64,000 nt of DNA from Collinsella bouchesdurhonensis (GCF_900155365.1 NZ_LT699743.1:124001-188000); one strand, 5' to 3'. Counted from the stretch's first letter, positions 8,615 to 22,756 are shown. Made by a program: numbers and translations. The notes: a model not told the origin generated them from the letters alone.

Positions 8615-10723
8615 TTAGGCCTGGCCACCGTTCTTGCTGACGACCTCTTCCACAATGGACTTGGGAGCGGGCTCGTAAGAGTCGAACTGCATCGTGTAGG
8701 ATGCACGACCCTGGGTCTGGGAGCGAAGGTCGGTAGCATAGCCGAACATCTCGCCCAGGGGCACCTTAGCGCGGATGAGCTTGGTGTTCTTGCGATCCTC
8801 CATGCCCTCAATGTTGCCACGACGGCTGGAGATGTTGCCCATAACGTCACCCATGTACTGCTCGGGGGTCTCAACCTCAACGGCCATGACCGGCTCGAGC
8901 AGCTGCGGATCGGACTTCTTGAGAGCGTCCTTGATTGCCATGGAACCGGCGATCTTGAAGGCAGCCTCGGAGGAGTCGACCTCGTGGTAGGAACCGTCGA
9001 ACAGGGTGACCTTCACGTCGAGGACAGGGAAGCCAGCGATAACACCGGTCTGCAGTGCCTCCTGGATGCCCTTGTCGATCGAGGGGATGTACTCCTTGGG
9101 AACGACACCGCCGACGATGGCGTTGACGAACTCGTAGCCAAAGCCCTCTTCCATCTTCTCGAGCTTGATGACGGCGTGGCCGTACTGACCGCGACCACCA
9201 GACTGACGGACGAACTTGCCCTCAGCCTTCTCGACGTCGTGACCAGCGGTCTCGCGGTAAGCAACCTGAGGCTTACCAACGTTAGCGTCAACCTTGAACT
9301 CACGAAGCAGACGGTCGACGATGATCTCGAGGTGCAGCTCGCCCATGCCGGCGATGATGGTCTGGCCGGTCTCGTGGTTGGTGGATACCTGGAAGGTCGG
9401 GTCCTCCTCGGCGAGCTTGGTCAGAGCGATGGACATCTTGTCCTGCTCGGCCTTGGTCTTGGGCTCGATGGCAACGTCGATAACGGGCTTAGCGAACTCG
9501 ATCTTCTCGAGAACGATCTCCTTGCCCTCGGCGCACAGGGTATCACCGGTGGTGGTGTTCTTGAGGCCCACGCAAGCGATGATGTCGCCGGCACATGCGT
9601 CGTCGCGGTCGATACGCTCGGCAGCGTTCATCTCGAGGATGCGGCCCAGACGCTCACGCTTGCCATTGGAAGCGTTGACAACGTAGGAACCGGACTCGGC
9701 CACGCCGGAGTAGACGCGGACGTAGGTGAGCTTACCGACGAACGGGTCGGTCATAATCTTGAAGGCAAGGCCAGCGAAGGGCTGATCGAAGTCGGGGTGA
9801 CGCTCGATGGTGTCGCCGGTGTTGGGGTCGGTACCCTCGATAGCGGGAACGTCCAGCGGGCTGGGGAGGTAGTCGACAACAGCGTCGAGCAGCTCCTGCA
9901 CGCCCTTGTTCTTGTAAGCGGAGCCCACGAAGACGAGGTTGAGCTCGTTGGCCAGAACACCCTTACGCAGAGCAGCCTTGAGCTCCTCGACGGTGAAGTC
10001 CTCCTCCATGAGAATCTTCTCCATGAGCTCGTCATCAAAGCTGGCAGCAGCGTCGAGGAGCTCCTCGCGCTTGGTGGCAGCGATGTCGGCGAACTCAGCC
10101 GGGATCTCGTCCATCGGCTCGGGGTAGGTCATGCCCTTGTCGTCGGCCTTGAAGTCCCATGCGGTCATGGTAACGAGGTCGATAACGCCCCAGAAGTTGT
10201 CCTCGGCGCCCATCGGAATCTGAGCGGCGACGGCGTTAGCGTCGAGGCGCTCCTTCATGGTCTCGATAGCGTTGAAGAAGTCAGCGCCCACGCGGTCATA
10301 CTTGTTGATAAAAGCGATGCGGGGGACGTTGAAGGTGGAAGCCTGACGCCACACGGTCTCGGACTGGGGCTGAACGCCAGCAACGGCGTCGAAGACAGCG
10401 ACAGCGCCGTCGAGAACGCGCAGGCAGCGCTCGACCTCAGCGGTGAAGTCGACGTGGCCCGGGGTGTCGATGATCTGGATGCGGTAGTCGGTACCGTCCT
10501 TCTTCCAGAAGCACGTGGTAGCAGCGGAGGTAATGGTTACGCCACGCTCCTGCTCCTGAATCATCCAGTCCATGGTGGCAGCGCCCTCATGAACCTCACC
10601 GATCTTGTGGGTCTTGCCGGTGTAGTAAAGAATACGCTCGGTCGTGGTGGTCTTACCAGCATCGATGTGAGCCATGATGCCGATGTTACGGGTATCGGAA
10701 AGCTTGTACTTAGCCTTGGCCAT
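8615..10723 (-). CDS. fusA: Elongation factor G
   Basis: A 702-residue EF-G, the GTPase that drives ribosomal translocation. The P-loop region '[15 protein letters not shown]' is at residues 18-32, with 'DTPGHVDF' (G3) and '[10 protein letters not shown]' (G4) following. Domain IV appears as '[20 protein letters not shown]'. It follows rpsG by 19 bases. The tuf gene that often follows fusA is not here; rpsJ follows directly. Confidence 0.98.
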   Translation of the reverse strand: MAKAKYKLSDTRNIGIMAHIDAGKTTTTERILYYTGKTHKIGEVHEGAATMDWMIQEQERGVTITSAATTCFWKKDGTDYRIQIIDTPGHVDFTAEVERCLRVLDGAVAVFDAVAGVQPQSETVWRQASTFNVPRIAFINKYDRVGADFFNAIETMKERLDANAVAAQIPMGAEDNFWGVIDLVTMTAWDFKADDKGMTYPEPMDEIPAEFADIAATKREELLDAAASFDDELMEKILMEEDFTVEELKAALRKGVLANELNLVFVGSAYKNKGVQELLDAVVDYLPSPLDVPAIEGTDPNTGDTIERHPDFDQPFAGLAFKIMTDPFVGKLTYVRVYSGVAESGSYVVNASNGKRERLGRILEMNAAERIDRDDACAGDIIACVGLKNTTTGDTLCAEGKEIVLEKIEFAKPVIDVAIEPKTKAEQDKMSIALTKLAEEDPTFQVSTNHETGQTIIAGMGELHLEIIVDRLLREFKVDANVGKPQVAYRETAGHDVEKAEGKFVRQSGGRGQYGHAVIKLEKMEEGFGYEFVNAIVGGVVPKEYIPSIDKGIQEALQTGVIAGFPVLDVKVTLFDGSYHEVDSSEAAFKIAGSMAIKDALKKSDPQLLEPVMAVEVETPEQYMGDVMGNISSRRGNIEGMEDRKNTKLIRAKVPLGEMFGYATDLRSQTQGRASYTMQFDSYEPAPKSIVEEVVSKNGGQA

Positions 10724-10742
10724 GTTAGTTCCTTACCTTAAC

Positions 10743-11216
10743 TTACCAACGATAGTGAGAGAACGCGCGGTTGGCCTCGGCCATCTTGAAGACGTCCTCA
10801 CGCTTCTTGACAGAAGCGCCAACGCCATTGGAAGCGTCGAGGATCTCGTTAGCGAGACGCTCGGCCATGGTCTTCTCCTTGCGGGCACGGCTGAAGTTGA
10901 CCATCCAGCGGATAGCAAGAGCCGTGGAACGACGGGAGTTGACCTCCATAGGCACCTGATAGGTAGCGCCACCAACGCGCTTGGGCTTGACCTCGAGGGT
11001 CGGGCGGATGTTGTCCATGGCCTTCTTGAAGGTAGCCAGGGCGTCGCCGTCCTCGCTCTTCTCTGCGACCATTTCGAAAGCGGTGTAAACGATGCGCTCT
11101 GCGGTGGCCTTCTTGCCATCAAGCAGAACCTTGTTGATGAGCTGCGTCACGAGGCGATTGTTGTAGACGGAATCCGGCTGGACCTCGCGGCGGTTTGCTG
11201 CTGCACGACGCGGCAT
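10743..11216 (-). CDS. rpsG: 30S ribosomal protein S7
   Basis: A 157-residue S7, the assembly initiator of the small subunit head. Seen: '[15 protein letters not shown]' and '[20 protein letters not shown]'. The frame is open eight codons upstream, but the ATG at 11216 has AAGGAG eight bases before it and gives the normal length. Confidence 0.97.
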   Translation of the reverse strand: MPRRAAANRREVQPDSVYNNRLVTQLINKVLLDGKKATAERIVYTAFEMVAEKSEDGDALATFKKAMDNIRPTLEVKPKRVGGATYQVPMEVNSRRSTALAIRWMVNFSRARKEKTMAERLANEILDASNGVGASVKKREDVFKMAEANRAFSHYRW

Positions 11217-11290
11217 GTGAAATCTCCTTGCTATTGTCAACCGACGGCTGGCGTACCAGCGCCGATCAAGCTATCAGATCAAATAAGTAC

Positions 11291-11665
11291 TTATTTCTTA
11301 GGACGCTTGGCGCCGTACTTGGAGCGGGACTGCATACGGTTCTGCACGGAAGCAGCGTCATATGCGCCACGGATGACGTGATAGCGAACACCAGGGAGGT
11401 CACGAACACGGCCGCCGCGGATAGCGACGATGGAGTGCTCCTGAAGGTTGTGGCCCTCACCGGGGATGTAAGCGGTGACTTCGATGCCGTTGACAAGGCG
11501 CACACGGGCGACCTTACGAAGAGCCGAGTTCGGCTTCTTGGGAGACGTGGTGAACACGCGGGTGCAAACGCCACGCTTCTGGGGGTTGTGCTGCAGAGCG
11601 GCGTTCTTGGACTTCTTGGGCACGGAACGACGGCCCTGGCGAACCAGCTGGTTAATAGTAGGCAA
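11291..11665 (-). CDS. rpsL: 30S ribosomal protein S12
   Basis: A 124-residue S12 at the decoding centre. Seen: '[20 protein letters not shown]' and the streptomycin-site loop '[18 protein letters not shown]', with the Lys that is usually mutated in resistant strains. It is the first gene of the rpsL-rpsG-fusA-rpsJ unit and has its own promoter about 90 bases upstream. Confidence 0.98.
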   Translation of the reverse strand: MPTINQLVRQGRRSVPKKSKNAALQHNPQKRGVCTRVFTTSPKKPNSALRKVARVRLVNGIEVTAYIPGEGHNLQEHSIVAIRGGRVRDLPGVRYHVIRGAYDAASVQNRMQSRSKYGAKRPKK

Positions 11666-11758
11666 AGCGTACTCCTTCTCGTAATGATTCCAGCTTTATA
11701 CTTGTGCAACGGCTTGAATCGAGGGGTCAGCATCCCCCTACGAAACACGCAGTTCATG

Positions 11759-11787
11759 AGAATACGAGCCTGAACCTGCGCTGTCAA
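11759..11787 (-). promoter_or_regulatory. Promoter of rpsL-rpsG-fusA-rpsJ
   Basis: On the minus strand a perfect -35 TTGACA (11782-11787) and -10 TATTCT (11759-11764) are 17 bases apart. Start of transcription would be near 11752, giving a leader of about 87 bases. It lies between the rpoC terminator and rpsL. Confidence 0.75.
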
Positions 11788-11884
11788 CACACCACGCCGC
11801 CGGGCGTATCCTAAAATTCCTACTTTTCCGCAAAGCCTCCACAAGTTTGTGGCGCAGCAGCATTCAACTCCTCCTTCAAACAGC

Positions 11885-11919
11885 AAAAGGGCCGCTCCCC
11901 TCTTGGGAAGCGGCCCTTT
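11885..11919 (-). terminator. Intrinsic terminator after rpoC
   Basis: AAAGGGCCGCTTCCC on the minus strand pairs with GGGAGCGGCCCTTT with one bulge, followed by TTTT. It starts 28 bases after the rpoC stop and separates rpoBC from the rpsL unit. Confidence 0.88.
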
Positions 11920-11946
11920 GTCATGCAAGGTTGCCTTGGCTAGCGA

Positions 11947-14900
11947 TTACTCGTCGCCCTCGGACTCGTCCTCGTCGCCACCATCGACCAGCTGATTGAG
12001 CAGCTCATCAAGCGAGGCCATGTCCTCGTTGATGACGCCCGAGCCGGACTCCTTCTTCTCGGCGGCAGGTGCGCCAAGCATCTCCTCATCGGAGTCGAAG
12101 TGATGGCGCGGAGCGCTGGTGCCCAGCAGGATGTCGTCGGGGCCGTCGGGGCTAAAGACCATCTGCAGCAGCTGCGAGAGGTCCTCTTCGTCGGCCACGT
12201 CGTCGTTAGTGCTGTCGAGGATGTAGAGCAGGTTGTGAGCCTCAAGGCCGTCACGCAGCTCCTCGATCGCCTTGGCACCAATACCGTCGATACGAAGCAG
12301 GTCCTCCTCAGACTTGCCCATGAGGTCGCCCACGGTCTCGATGCCAACCTCGCTGAACTTGTTGGTCCAGCGCTGAGACACGCCCAGGTCGTCAAAGAGG
12401 TACAGGCGAGCATCCTCGGCAGAGATGATGCGACCGTTGCGGGTCAGCGAGCCGTCGCCACCGTTGAAGTCATCGTAGCCGGTCCAGTCGAGCTGCTGCG
12501 GGAGCTGCTCGTCCAGGTTCTTGAGCTCGCTGGGAGCCCACTCGGGCAGGACCTTTGCCATCGGCGACGCCGGACCGTCGATGTTCACATAGCCATCGGC
12601 AGTGCGGTACGTAAGCGCAGCCTTGTCGTAGGGCTTGAGGCCGGTGCCTGCGGGGATCTTCTTACCAACGATGACGTTGGACTTCAGATCGAGCAGGTGG
12701 TCGACCTTGCCCTCGATAGCAGCCTCGGTAAGGACGCCGGCGGTACGGATGAACGATGCGCTGGAGAGCCAGGAATCGATGCTCGAGGCGACCTTCAGCG
12801 TACCGAGGATCGCGGGCTCGGCAGCGGGTGCCGCGCCACCGATGCGGGCAACGCGCTCGACCTCGTCGGCAAACTCGTAGCGGTCCACGTACTGACCAAG
12901 CAGGTACTTGGAGTCACCCGGGTTGGTGATTTGAACGCGGCGCAGCATCTGGCGTGCGATGACCTCGATGTGCTTGTCGTTCAGGTCGACGCCCTGGGAG
13001 GTGTAGACATCCTTGACGTTCTCGACGAAGGTGTGCATCGTCGTCTCGATATCGGTGAGCTTACGCAGGTTGCGGAAGTTCACGAAGCCCTTGGTGATCT
13101 GGTCACCGGCGCGGACGGTGCAACCGTCCTCGATACCGGGCATGAAGCGAACGGATGCGGGCACGCGGCGCTCATCGAGGATACGGCTATGGTCGTCGCT
13201 ATCGGCGATGGTGATCACGTACTCGGACTTCTCGGGCTTAATAGCCATAAAGCCAGAGACCGGGGCGAGGTCGGCCTCGCGGCCCAGAATCTTCTCGTTG
13301 ACGTTACCAACGACGTCGAACATACGGCCAACGGTCGGCAGACCCTGCGTAATGTCGTCGACGCCGGCGACGCCGCCGGAGTGAATGGTACGCATCGTCA
13401 GCTGCGTACCGGGCTCGCCGATGGACTGTGCAGCGATAATGCCCACCGCGGTGCCGATGGCAACCGGACGACGGGTGGAAAGATCCCAGCCGTAGCACTT
13501 CTGGCACACGCCGTACTTAGAACGGCAGGTAAGCAGCGCGCGCAGCTTAACCTTCTTGAGGCCGGCGTCGATCATCTTCTGAAGATCGGCGACGCTCTCG
13601 ATGTAGGCATCCTTCTCAAAGAGAACAGTGCCATCGGGAGCCACGACGTCATCGGAGTAGCAACGGCCAACGAGGTCGGCGTTGATGTCGTCGGTGCCGG
13701 GGATGATGAGGTTGTAGCTCACGCCCTCGGTAGTACCGCAGTCCTCCTCGCGAACGATAACGTCCTGCGCCACGTCGACCAGACGACGGGTGAGGTAACC
13801 CGAGTCGGAAGTGTGCGACGCGGTGTCGACCAGGCCCTTACGGGCGCCGTAGGTGGAAATGAAGTACTCGAGCGGAAGCAGGCCCTCGCGGAAGTTGGCC
13901 TTAATGGGAAGGTCGATGGTCTCGCCGGACATGTCGGCCATAAGGCCGCGCATGCCGCCGAGCTGACGCAGCTGGGTCTTAGAACCACGAGCGCCGGAGT
14001 CGGCCATCATGTAGATTGGGTTCTCTTCGTCAAAGAGGCCGAGCATCTTGGCAGCAACGTCGTCGGTAGCGGCAGTCCACTCGTTGACGACCTCGGTGTG
14101 ACGCTCCTGCTCGTTGATGAAGCCTTCCTCGAAGTACTCGTTGATCTGGTCGACGCGCGACTGGGCCTCGGCCAGGATCTGGGGCTTCTCCTCAGGAATG
14201 AGGGCGTCCCACAGCGAGATGGTAAGGCCTGCGCGAGTAGCGAAGTGGAAGCCAGCGAACTTGATGGCGTCGAGGATCGGTGCCACCTGAGCCTGCGGAT
14301 AACGGTCGCAGCAGTTGGCAACGAGCTTGGCGACATCGCCCTTGACCATCTTGTAGTTCATGTACTCGTAGTCAGAAGGCAGGCACTGACGGTTGAAGAT
14401 GATGCGGCCGATGGACGTCTCGAAGCGAGCCGTCTTGGAACCGGTCACGTCGTAATCGACAACATCGTTCTTGCCGTTCTTGACGCGGAAGATGCGCTGG
14501 CCGTCCTCGGTGACGACGTTGGCGTCCTTGGAAGACACGCGCACCTGGATCTTGGCCTGAAGGTCAACCTCGGTACGGGCGTCATAGGCCGCAAGAGCGT
14601 CCTCGAAGTCAGCGAAGACGTGGCCCTCGCCGGGCATGCCGTCGCGAGCGAGCGTGAGGTAGTACACACCGATGATCATGTCCTGCGACGGGATGTTGAC
14701 CGGCTTGCCAGATGCCGGCGAGCGCAGGTTGTTGGCAGAGAGCATGAGCACGCGGGCCTCGGCTTGAGCCTGAAGCGACAGCGGCACGTGCACAGACATC
14801 TGGTCGCCGTCGAAGTCGGCGTTGAACGGCGAGCAGACCAGCGGATGCAGGTGGATTGCCTTGCCCTCAACGAGGACGGGCTCGAATGCCTGAATGGACA

Positions 14901-16425
14901 GACGGTGCAGGGTCGGTGCACGGTTGAGCAGAACCAGACGGCCGTCGATGACCTCTTCGAGAATGTCCCACACAAAGGTGGCACCGCGCTCGATGGCGCG
15001 CTTGGCGCCCTTGATGTTCTCGACTTTGCCAAGCTCCACCAGACGCTTCATGACAAACGGCTTGAAGAGCTCGAGCGCCATGGTCTTGGGCAGGCCGCAC
15101 TGATGCAGCAGGAGCTTCGGGTCGGTAACGATAACCGAACGGCCGGAGTAGTCAACACGCTTGCCCAGCAGGTTCTGACGGAAGCGGCCCTGCTTGCCCT
15201 TGAGGGCCTCGGCGAGCGACTTGAGCGGGCGTCCGCCACGGCCGGAGACCGGGCGACCACGACGGCCGTTATCGAACAGTGCGTCGACGGCCTCCTGGAG
15301 CATGCGCTTCTCGTTGTTCACGATGATCGCAGGAGCATCGAGGTCGAGCAAGCGCTTCAGACGGTTGTTGCGGTTGATCACGCGACGATACAGGTCGTTG
15401 AGGTCGGAAGCGGCAAAGCGGCCACCGTCGAGCTGGACCATCGGGCGCAGATCGGGCGGAATGACGGGGATGACGTCGAGAATCATGTTGGCGGGGTCGT
15501 TGTGACCCTTAAGGAAGGCGTCCACAACCTCGAGGCGCTTGACGGCCTTCTCACGCTTCTGCTTCTGGCCATCGGTATCGGCGATGATGGCCTTCAGCTT
15601 CTCGGCCTCGCTGGGCAGGTCGATAGCGGCGAGGAGGTCACGGATGGCCTCGGCGCCCATATCGCCCTTGAAGTACATGGAGTAGTAGCGCTTCATCTCG
15701 CGGAACAGCGGCTCATCGGAGATGAGGTCGCGCTCAGAGAGCTGCATGAAGGCCTGGAAGGCGTCGGAGCGCAGCTGCTTCTCGTCCTTGCACTCCTCCT
15801 CGATGTCAACGATGCCAGCGGCGATCTCGTCGGCAGAGAGGGGCTCCTCGTCGGAGAACTCGTCGAAGTTCTCGGGGTTGCCCTGCTCCTTGAGAGACTC
15901 GATCTGGCGAGCGCACTCGGCATCGATCTCTTCCAGATCGGCGGCGAGCTCCTCGCGCAGGTCGTCGGCGTCGGCGTCACGGGCCTCATAGTCCACAGAG
16001 GTCACGATGTAGCTGGCGAAGTACAAAACCTTCTCCAGGTCCTTGGACTTGATGTCCAGAAGACGGCTCATCGGGAAGCTCGTGGGGCTCTTGAAGTACC
16101 AGATGTGGGACACGGGAGCAGCGAGCTCAATGTGGCCCATGCGGTCGCGGCGCACCTTGGCCGAGGTGACCTCGACGCCGCAGCGCTCGCAGACGATACC
16201 CTTGAAGCGAATGCCCTTGTACTTGCCGCAGGAGCACTCCCAGTCCTTGGCGGGACCGAAGATCTTCTCGCAGAACAGGCCGTCCTTCTCGGGCTTGAGG
16301 GTACGGTAGTTGATGGTCTCGGGCTTCTTGACCTCACCGTGAGACCAGGAACGAATCTGGTCGGCGGAGGCAAGCGAGATCTTTACCGCATCAAAATCAG
16401 TAGCTTCGAAATCTGCCACAGTCAA
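11947..16425 (-). CDS. rpoC: RNA polymerase beta' subunit with a C-terminal alpha-CTD-like extension
   Basis: A 1492-residue beta' subunit. Seen: the N-terminal zinc site ('CSCGKYKG' with 'CERCGVEV'), the catalytic Mg-binding 'NADFDGDQM', the second zinc site ('[13 protein letters not shown]') and the usual closing element '[13 protein letters not shown]' ending near residue 1262. The N-terminal part keeps the actinobacterial-type acidic coiled insertion. About 230 residues follow the normal end. Residues 1346-1399 read like the alpha-subunit C-terminal domain: '[20 protein letters not shown]' then '[14 protein letters not shown]'. After this comes a very acidic tail. The ATG immediately follows the rpoB stop, so the two are coupled. 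Confidence 0.98.
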   Translation of the reverse strand: MTVADFEATDFDAVKISLASADQIRSWSHGEVKKPETINYRTLKPEKDGLFCEKIFGPAKDWECSCGKYKGIRFKGIVCERCGVEVTSAKVRRDRMGHIELAAPVSHIWYFKSPTSFPMSRLLDIKSKDLEKVLYFASYIVTSVDYEARDADADDLREELAADLEEIDAECARQIESLKEQGNPENFDEFSDEEPLSADEIAAGIVDIEEECKDEKQLRSDAFQAFMQLSERDLISDEPLFREMKRYYSMYFKGDMGAEAIRDLLAAIDLPSEAEKLKAIIADTDGQKQKREKAVKRLEVVDAFLKGHNDPANMILDVIPVIPPDLRPMVQLDGGRFAASDLNDLYRRVINRNNRLKRLLDLDAPAIIVNNEKRMLQEAVDALFDNGRRGRPVSGRGGRPLKSLAEALKGKQGRFRQNLLGKRVDYSGRSVIVTDPKLLLHQCGLPKTMALELFKPFVMKRLVELGKVENIKGAKRAIERGATFVWDILEEVIDGRLVLLNRAPTLHRLSIQAFEPVLVEGKAIHLHPLVCSPFNADFDGDQMSVHVPLSLQAQAEARVLMLSANNLRSPASGKPVNIPSQDMIIGVYYLTLARDGMPGEGHVFADFEDALAAYDARTEVDLQAKIQVRVSSKDANVVTEDGQRIFRVKNGKNDVVDYDVTGSKTARFETSIGRIIFNRQCLPSDYEYMNYKMVKGDVAKLVANCCDRYPQAQVAPILDAIKFAGFHFATRAGLTISLWDALIPEEKPQILAEAQSRVDQINEYFEEGFINEQERHTEVVNEWTAATDDVAAKMLGLFDEENPIYMMADSGARGSKTQLRQLGGMRGLMADMSGETIDLPIKANFREGLLPLEYFISTYGARKGLVDTASHTSDSGYLTRRLVDVAQDVIVREEDCGTTEGVSYNLIIPGTDDINADLVGRCYSDDVVAPDGTVLFEKDAYIESVADLQKMIDAGLKKVKLRALLTCRSKYGVCQKCYGWDLSTRRPVAIGTAVGIIAAQSIGEPGTQLTMRTIHSGGVAGVDDITQGLPTVGRMFDVVGNVNEKILGREADLAPVSGFMAIKPEKSEYVITIADSDDHSRILDERRVPASVRFMPGIEDGCTVRAGDQITKGFVNFRNLRKLTDIETTMHTFVENVKDVYTSQGVDLNDKHIEVIARQMLRRVQITNPGDSKYLLGQYVDRYEFADEVERVARIGGAAPAAEPAILGTLKVASSIDSWLSSASFIRTAGVLTEAAIEGKVDHLLDLKSNVIVGKKIPAGTGLKPYDKAALTYRTADGYVNIDGPASPMAKVLPEWAPSELKNLDEQLPQQLDWTGYDDFNGGDGSLTRNGRIISAEDARLYLFDDLGVSQRWTNKFSEVGIETVGDLMGKSEEDLLRIDGIGAKAIEELRDGLEAHNLLYILDSTNDDVADEEDLSQLLQMVFSPDGPDDILLGTSAPRHHFDSDEEMLGAPAAEKKESGSGVINEDMASLDELLNQLVDGGDEDESEGDE

Positions 16426-19902
<3,477 letters not shown>

Positions 19903-19970
19903 CAGGTGTTTCCTCCTTCGCGGGAACGCGGTTGATCGGCACAGCATCGTGCCAGTTATCGCAACCTATT

Positions 19971-19998
19971 AGTTTACCAGGAGACTCCCGTTGAGCAA
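19971..19998 (-). promoter_or_regulatory. Candidate promoter of rpoB-rpoC
   Basis: On the minus strand TAAACT (19971-19976) preceded by TGG forms an extended -10, with TTGCTC (19993-19998) 16 bases upstream. The leader to the GTG start would be about 62 bases. Confidence 0.55.
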
Positions 19999-20076
19999 GA
20001 AAAGTCTTGACTCATGGAGCTCTTTAGAGTAGCAAAAAAGTTCTCTATTAAATACGCAGGTAAACTATAGTGCATC

Positions 20077-20088
20077 GAACATATGTTC
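20077..20088. promoter_or_regulatory. LexA-box-like palindrome upstream of rpoB
   Basis: GAACATATGTTC is a perfect 12-base palindrome and matches the Gram-positive LexA (SOS) box pattern GAAC-N4-GTTC, preceded by C. It lies about 80 bases upstream of the candidate rpoB -35 box and behind the galU terminator. No SOS gene is adjacent on either strand, so function is doubtful. Confidence 0.35.
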
Positions 20089-20145
20089 ATGGGTTTCTAG
20101 TGAACGCTTTTTTAGCTTCGCATGGCAAGGCTTTTTCGGCGAACG

Positions 20146-20174
20146 AAAAACGGGACCGCCAAGGCGATCCCGTT
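20146..20174 (-). terminator. Intrinsic terminator after galU
   Basis: On the minus strand AACGGGATCGCC pairs with GGCGGTCCCGTT (one non-Watson-Crick pair) and is followed by TTTTT. It lies about 45 bases after the galU stop. Confidence 0.82.
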
Positions 20175-20216
20175 CGCATATCGGATCTATGTATTGGAGC
20201 GTGCAAGGTCACGTGT

Positions 20217-21122
20217 CTAGCGCGTCAGGCCTCCGCGCTCGTCGATAGCGTCCCAGAAAGCATCGGCAAAGCGAGGGTCGGTTGCCGCCATAAGGGCATT
20301 TGTCGCCATCCAGCCAGAAGGCGTGCCGGTGTCGTAACCCGAAAGCGGATCGATCACGACGGCGTACATGGCCTCACGGTCAAGGCTGCGCGCCATGGCG
20401 TCGGTGAGCTGAATCTCGCCGCCCTTGCCGGCCTGCTGATCGGCCAAAAGATCCATAACGAGCGGGCTCAGCAGATAGCGGCCCACAATATAGAGGTTGG
20501 AGGGAGCCGCCTCGGGAGCAGGCTTCTCCACCAATCCGCCGATGCGCCAAACAGCACCCGGCTCGGCGTCGCCCACGTCTTCGCAGCCCTCAAGCGAGCC
20601 CACGCGGTCGCCCGCGATCACGCCATAGCGCGAAACCTCATCAGGGGCGCATGCAGCGACAGCAATAACGGAAGCACCACCGTGCTCGGCAGAGACCGAG
20701 AGCATCTTGTTGCAGATGTCGCGATTGGGCACCACATAGTCGCCCAGCAAAACAAGGAAGTTCTCGCCCGCAACAGCGTCGGCAGCAGAGCGAATGGCAT
20801 GGCCCAGGCCCTTGGGCTCATACTGATAGCGGAAGTCGACCGGCATGTTGCCAGCGTTGGCAACGGCATCGGCATACTCGGCTTTTCCGCGCTCGCGCAG
20901 GAGGTTCTCAAGGGAGCGATCGGGCTGGAAGTAGCTCAGCAGCTCGGGCTTTCCCGGAGAGGTGACGATGATGACACCGTCGACTTCCTCGGGGTCAAGC
21001 GCCTCCTCGACGACGTACTGGATGACGGGCTTATCGAGGACCGGCAGCATCTCCTTGGGAGTGCACTTCGTGCCGGGCAAGAAGCGGGTGCCGAGGCCCG
21101 CAGCGGGGATGATGGCCTTCAT
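20217..21122 (-). CDS. galU: UTP-glucose-1-phosphate uridylyltransferase
   Basis: A 301-residue GalU that makes UDP-glucose from UTP and glucose-1-phosphate for glycan synthesis. The nucleotide-binding signature 'AAGLGTRFLPGTKCTPKEML' starts at residue 6, and 'VLLGDYVV' provides the metal-binding Asp region. A 65-codon upstream extension of the frame runs through the leader and promoter and is not used; ATG at 21122 is the start, with AAAGGA upstream. It has its own promoter and terminator although it sits between rplL and rpoB. Confidence 0.94.
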   Translation of the reverse strand: MKAIIPAAGLGTRFLPGTKCTPKEMLPVLDKPVIQYVVEEALDPEEVDGVIIVTSPGKPELLSYFQPDRSLENLLRERGKAEYADAVANAGNMPVDFRYQYEPKGLGHAIRSAADAVAGENFLVLLGDYVVPNRDICNKMLSVSAEHGGASVIAVAACAPDEVSRYGVIAGDRVGSLEGCEDVGDAEPGAVWRIGGLVEKPAPEAAPSNLYIVGRYLLSPLVMDLLADQQAGKGGEIQLTDAMARSLDREAMYAVVIDPLSGYDTGTPSGWMATNALMAATDPRFADAFWDAIDERGGLTR

Positions 21123-21284
21123 GAATAGACGGAATCCTTTCGCAGCAGCGCCATACAGGCGCGCGAATATCCGCAAAAGGTTAGCGCATCGCGCGTGCAC
21201 GCGCAGCGAAAGCAAGTGAAAACCGCAGGGAATCCACTCTAAGTGCGAGAAATCAAACCGCAGGTACAGCCCATCGCGAACCTT

Positions 21285-21313
21285 TGTATACTCCCCCATC
21301 GTCTGTAGGACAA
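21285..21313 (-). promoter_or_regulatory. Promoter of galU
   Basis: On the minus strand TTGTCC (21308-21313) and TATACA (21285-21290) are 17 bases apart. It lies just after the rplL terminator. The leader would be about 155 bases. Confidence 0.65.
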
Positions 21314-21358
21314 ACAAAGTACGCGAAAGCTTCGACCTTTAAAGGTGTTTTGCCCTAT

Positions 21359-21391
21359 AAAAAAGCGGGGCCCGCGTAATGCGAACCCCGC
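21359..21391 (-). terminator. Intrinsic terminator after rplL
   Basis: On the minus strand GCGGGG and CCCCGC form the stem around a partly paired loop, followed by TTTTTT. It lies about 50 bases after the rplL stop and ends the rplJ-rplL unit. Confidence 0.85.
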
Positions 21392-21439
21392 CCATGTCAC
21401 ACAGTGGCGACGAAACTACATGCTCGGTGGGAGCAGAAG

Positions 21440-21817
21440 TTACTTGAGGGTGACAGCAGCGCCAGCAGCCTCGAGCTTCTCCTTGGCAGCCTCGGCGTCC
21501 TCCTTCTTGGCGCCCTCGAGGACGGCCTTAGGAGCGGACTCGACGACCTCCTTGGCCTCCTTCAGGCCAAGGCTGGTGAGCTCGCGGACGACCTTGATGA
21601 CAGCGATCTTGTTGTCGCCGAAGCCCTCGAGCACGACGTCAAACTCGGTCTTCTCCTCGGCCTCAGCAGCGCCAGCAGCAGGAGCGGCGACAACGGCAGC
21701 AGGAGCAGCGGCGGAAACGCCAAAGGTGTCCTCGATAGCCTTGACGAGCTCGGAAGCCTCGAGAAGGGTCATTTCCTTAAGAGCATCGATGATCTCATCG
21801 GTGGTAAGCTTAGCCAT
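21440..21817 (-). CDS. rplL: 50S ribosomal protein L7/L12
   Basis: A 125-residue L7/L12, the stalk protein that recruits translational GTPases. The N-terminal dimerisation part, an Ala-rich hinge near residues 38-52 and the C-terminal '[20 protein letters not shown]' helix region are all present. It lies 108 bases after rplJ. Confidence 0.97.
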   Translation of the reverse strand: MAKLTTDEIIDALKEMTLLEASELVKAIEDTFGVSAAAPAAVVAAPAAGAAEAEEKTEFDVVLEGFGDNKIAVIKVVRELTSLGLKEAKEVVESAPKAVLEGAKKEDAEAAKEKLEAAGAAVTLK

Positions 21818-21925
21818 TTCTAAGTCCTTTCGGTTTCCGTGCGTTATGCACGGAGATCTGTTATGAAGCGATGCGCAGGCGCATCAGGGGTGCGGCGTTG
21901 CCGCCGCAGACGAGGGCAGGCCAGA

Positions 21926-22447
21926 CTAGGCTGCCTTCTGCTCGGAAACCTGCTGGATCGAACGAGCGAGACCAGAGGAAACGCCGTTGACGCAGACAGC
22001 GATGTCGCGAGCGAAACCGCTGATAAGACCGGCGAGCTGACCGAGGAGCTGATCCTTGGTGGGAAGCTCGGCGATAGCCTTGACCTCATCGGCAGTGACG
22101 GCCTTACCGTCGGAGATACCGCCCTTGATCTCAAGGACGCCCTTGGACTTCTCAGCGAACGTCTTGAGGGCCTTAGCGGCCTCCACGGGCTCGGTCTCGT
22201 AGAACACATAAGCGTTGGGGCCGGCGAGAAGCTCGTCGATCTCGGGCTGCTCCTGGTTCTTGAGAGCGATCTTGGCAAGGTTGTTCTTGTAGACCTTCAT
22301 CTGGGCGCCGCACTCGCGAAGCGCGTGACGGAGCTCCTGAGCCTGCATAACGGTCAGGCCGTTGTAGGAAACGACAAACAGACCAGCGTTCTGCTCGATG
22401 CAAGACTCGATCTCGGCAACCTTGTCGATCTTGTACTGCTGTGGCAT
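21926..22447 (-). CDS. rplJ: 50S ribosomal protein L10
   Basis: A 173-residue L10, the stalk base that carries L7/L12 dimers. Seen: 'KVAEIESCIEQNAGLFVVSY' at the N-terminus and the C-terminal helix that binds L12. A 44-codon upstream extension of the frame runs through the attenuator and is rejected; the ATG at 22447 has AAGGAGG seven bases before it. rplK and rplA, which usually precede rplJ, are absent here. Confidence 0.96.
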   Translation of the reverse strand: MPQQYKIDKVAEIESCIEQNAGLFVVSYNGLTVMQAQELRHALRECGAQMKVYKNNLAKIALKNQEQPEIDELLAGPNAYVFYETEPVEAAKALKTFAEKSKGVLEIKGGISDGKAVTADEVKAIAELPTKDQLLGQLAGLISGFARDIAVCVNGVSSGLARSIQQVSEQKAA

Positions 22448-22502
22448 GAAATACACCTCCTTGTTTCTTTTTCCGGGCACGGACCCGCCAAATAAGACGT
22501 GA

Positions 22503-22555
22503 CGGGGGCATGTCAGAAAAAGAAAAGCCCCCGCGCTGCATAGAGCGACGGGGGC
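22503..22555 (-). promoter_or_regulatory. Attenuator in the rplJ leader with two exclusive stems
   Basis: On the transcribed strand GCCCCCG (22555-22549), CGGGGGC (22533-22527) and GCCCCCG (22509-22503) follow each other, with a T-rich stretch at 22526-22515. The first two form a strong terminator hairpin, extended by an inner CGCT/AGCG stem. The second and third would instead loop out the T-run. This is the layout of a transcription attenuator, in the place where L10 leaders lie in other bacteria. Confidence 0.65.
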
Positions 22556-22670
22556 GAGAAGACATATCTGCTCGACCACCTCGGCTGGCGGGATCTCCCA
22601 TTAAGCCTTGACGCTTGCGCGCCGCAGCACCGGCTGTCTCTGGCAGCGGATTCGTGCGTGAACTTTCGTT

Positions 22671-22699
22671 AGTATGGCGAGGTGCTCAAAAAGAGTCAA
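22671..22699 (-). promoter_or_regulatory. Promoter of rplJ-rplL
   Basis: On the minus strand TTGACT (22694-22699) and CATACT (22671-22676) are 17 bases apart. Transcription would start near 22664 and give a leader of about 217 bases that includes the attenuator. Confidence 0.65.
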
Positions 22700-22756
22700 C
22701 CATGCACACGAGTTGCGCACAAAGAGGACAAAAGCGGAGCGCATCTCCACCAGGGC

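Noticed and set aside
8984-10741. A 585-codon frame opposite fusA
   Set aside because: Shadow of fusA with biased composition.
20070-21128. 352-codon plus-strand gene opposite galU
   Set aside because: Antisense shadow of galU and its leader; no domain.
22448-22579. N-terminal extension of rplJ through the leader
   Set aside because: The open frame would run through the attenuator hairpin; the AAGGAGG-led ATG at 22447 is the family start.
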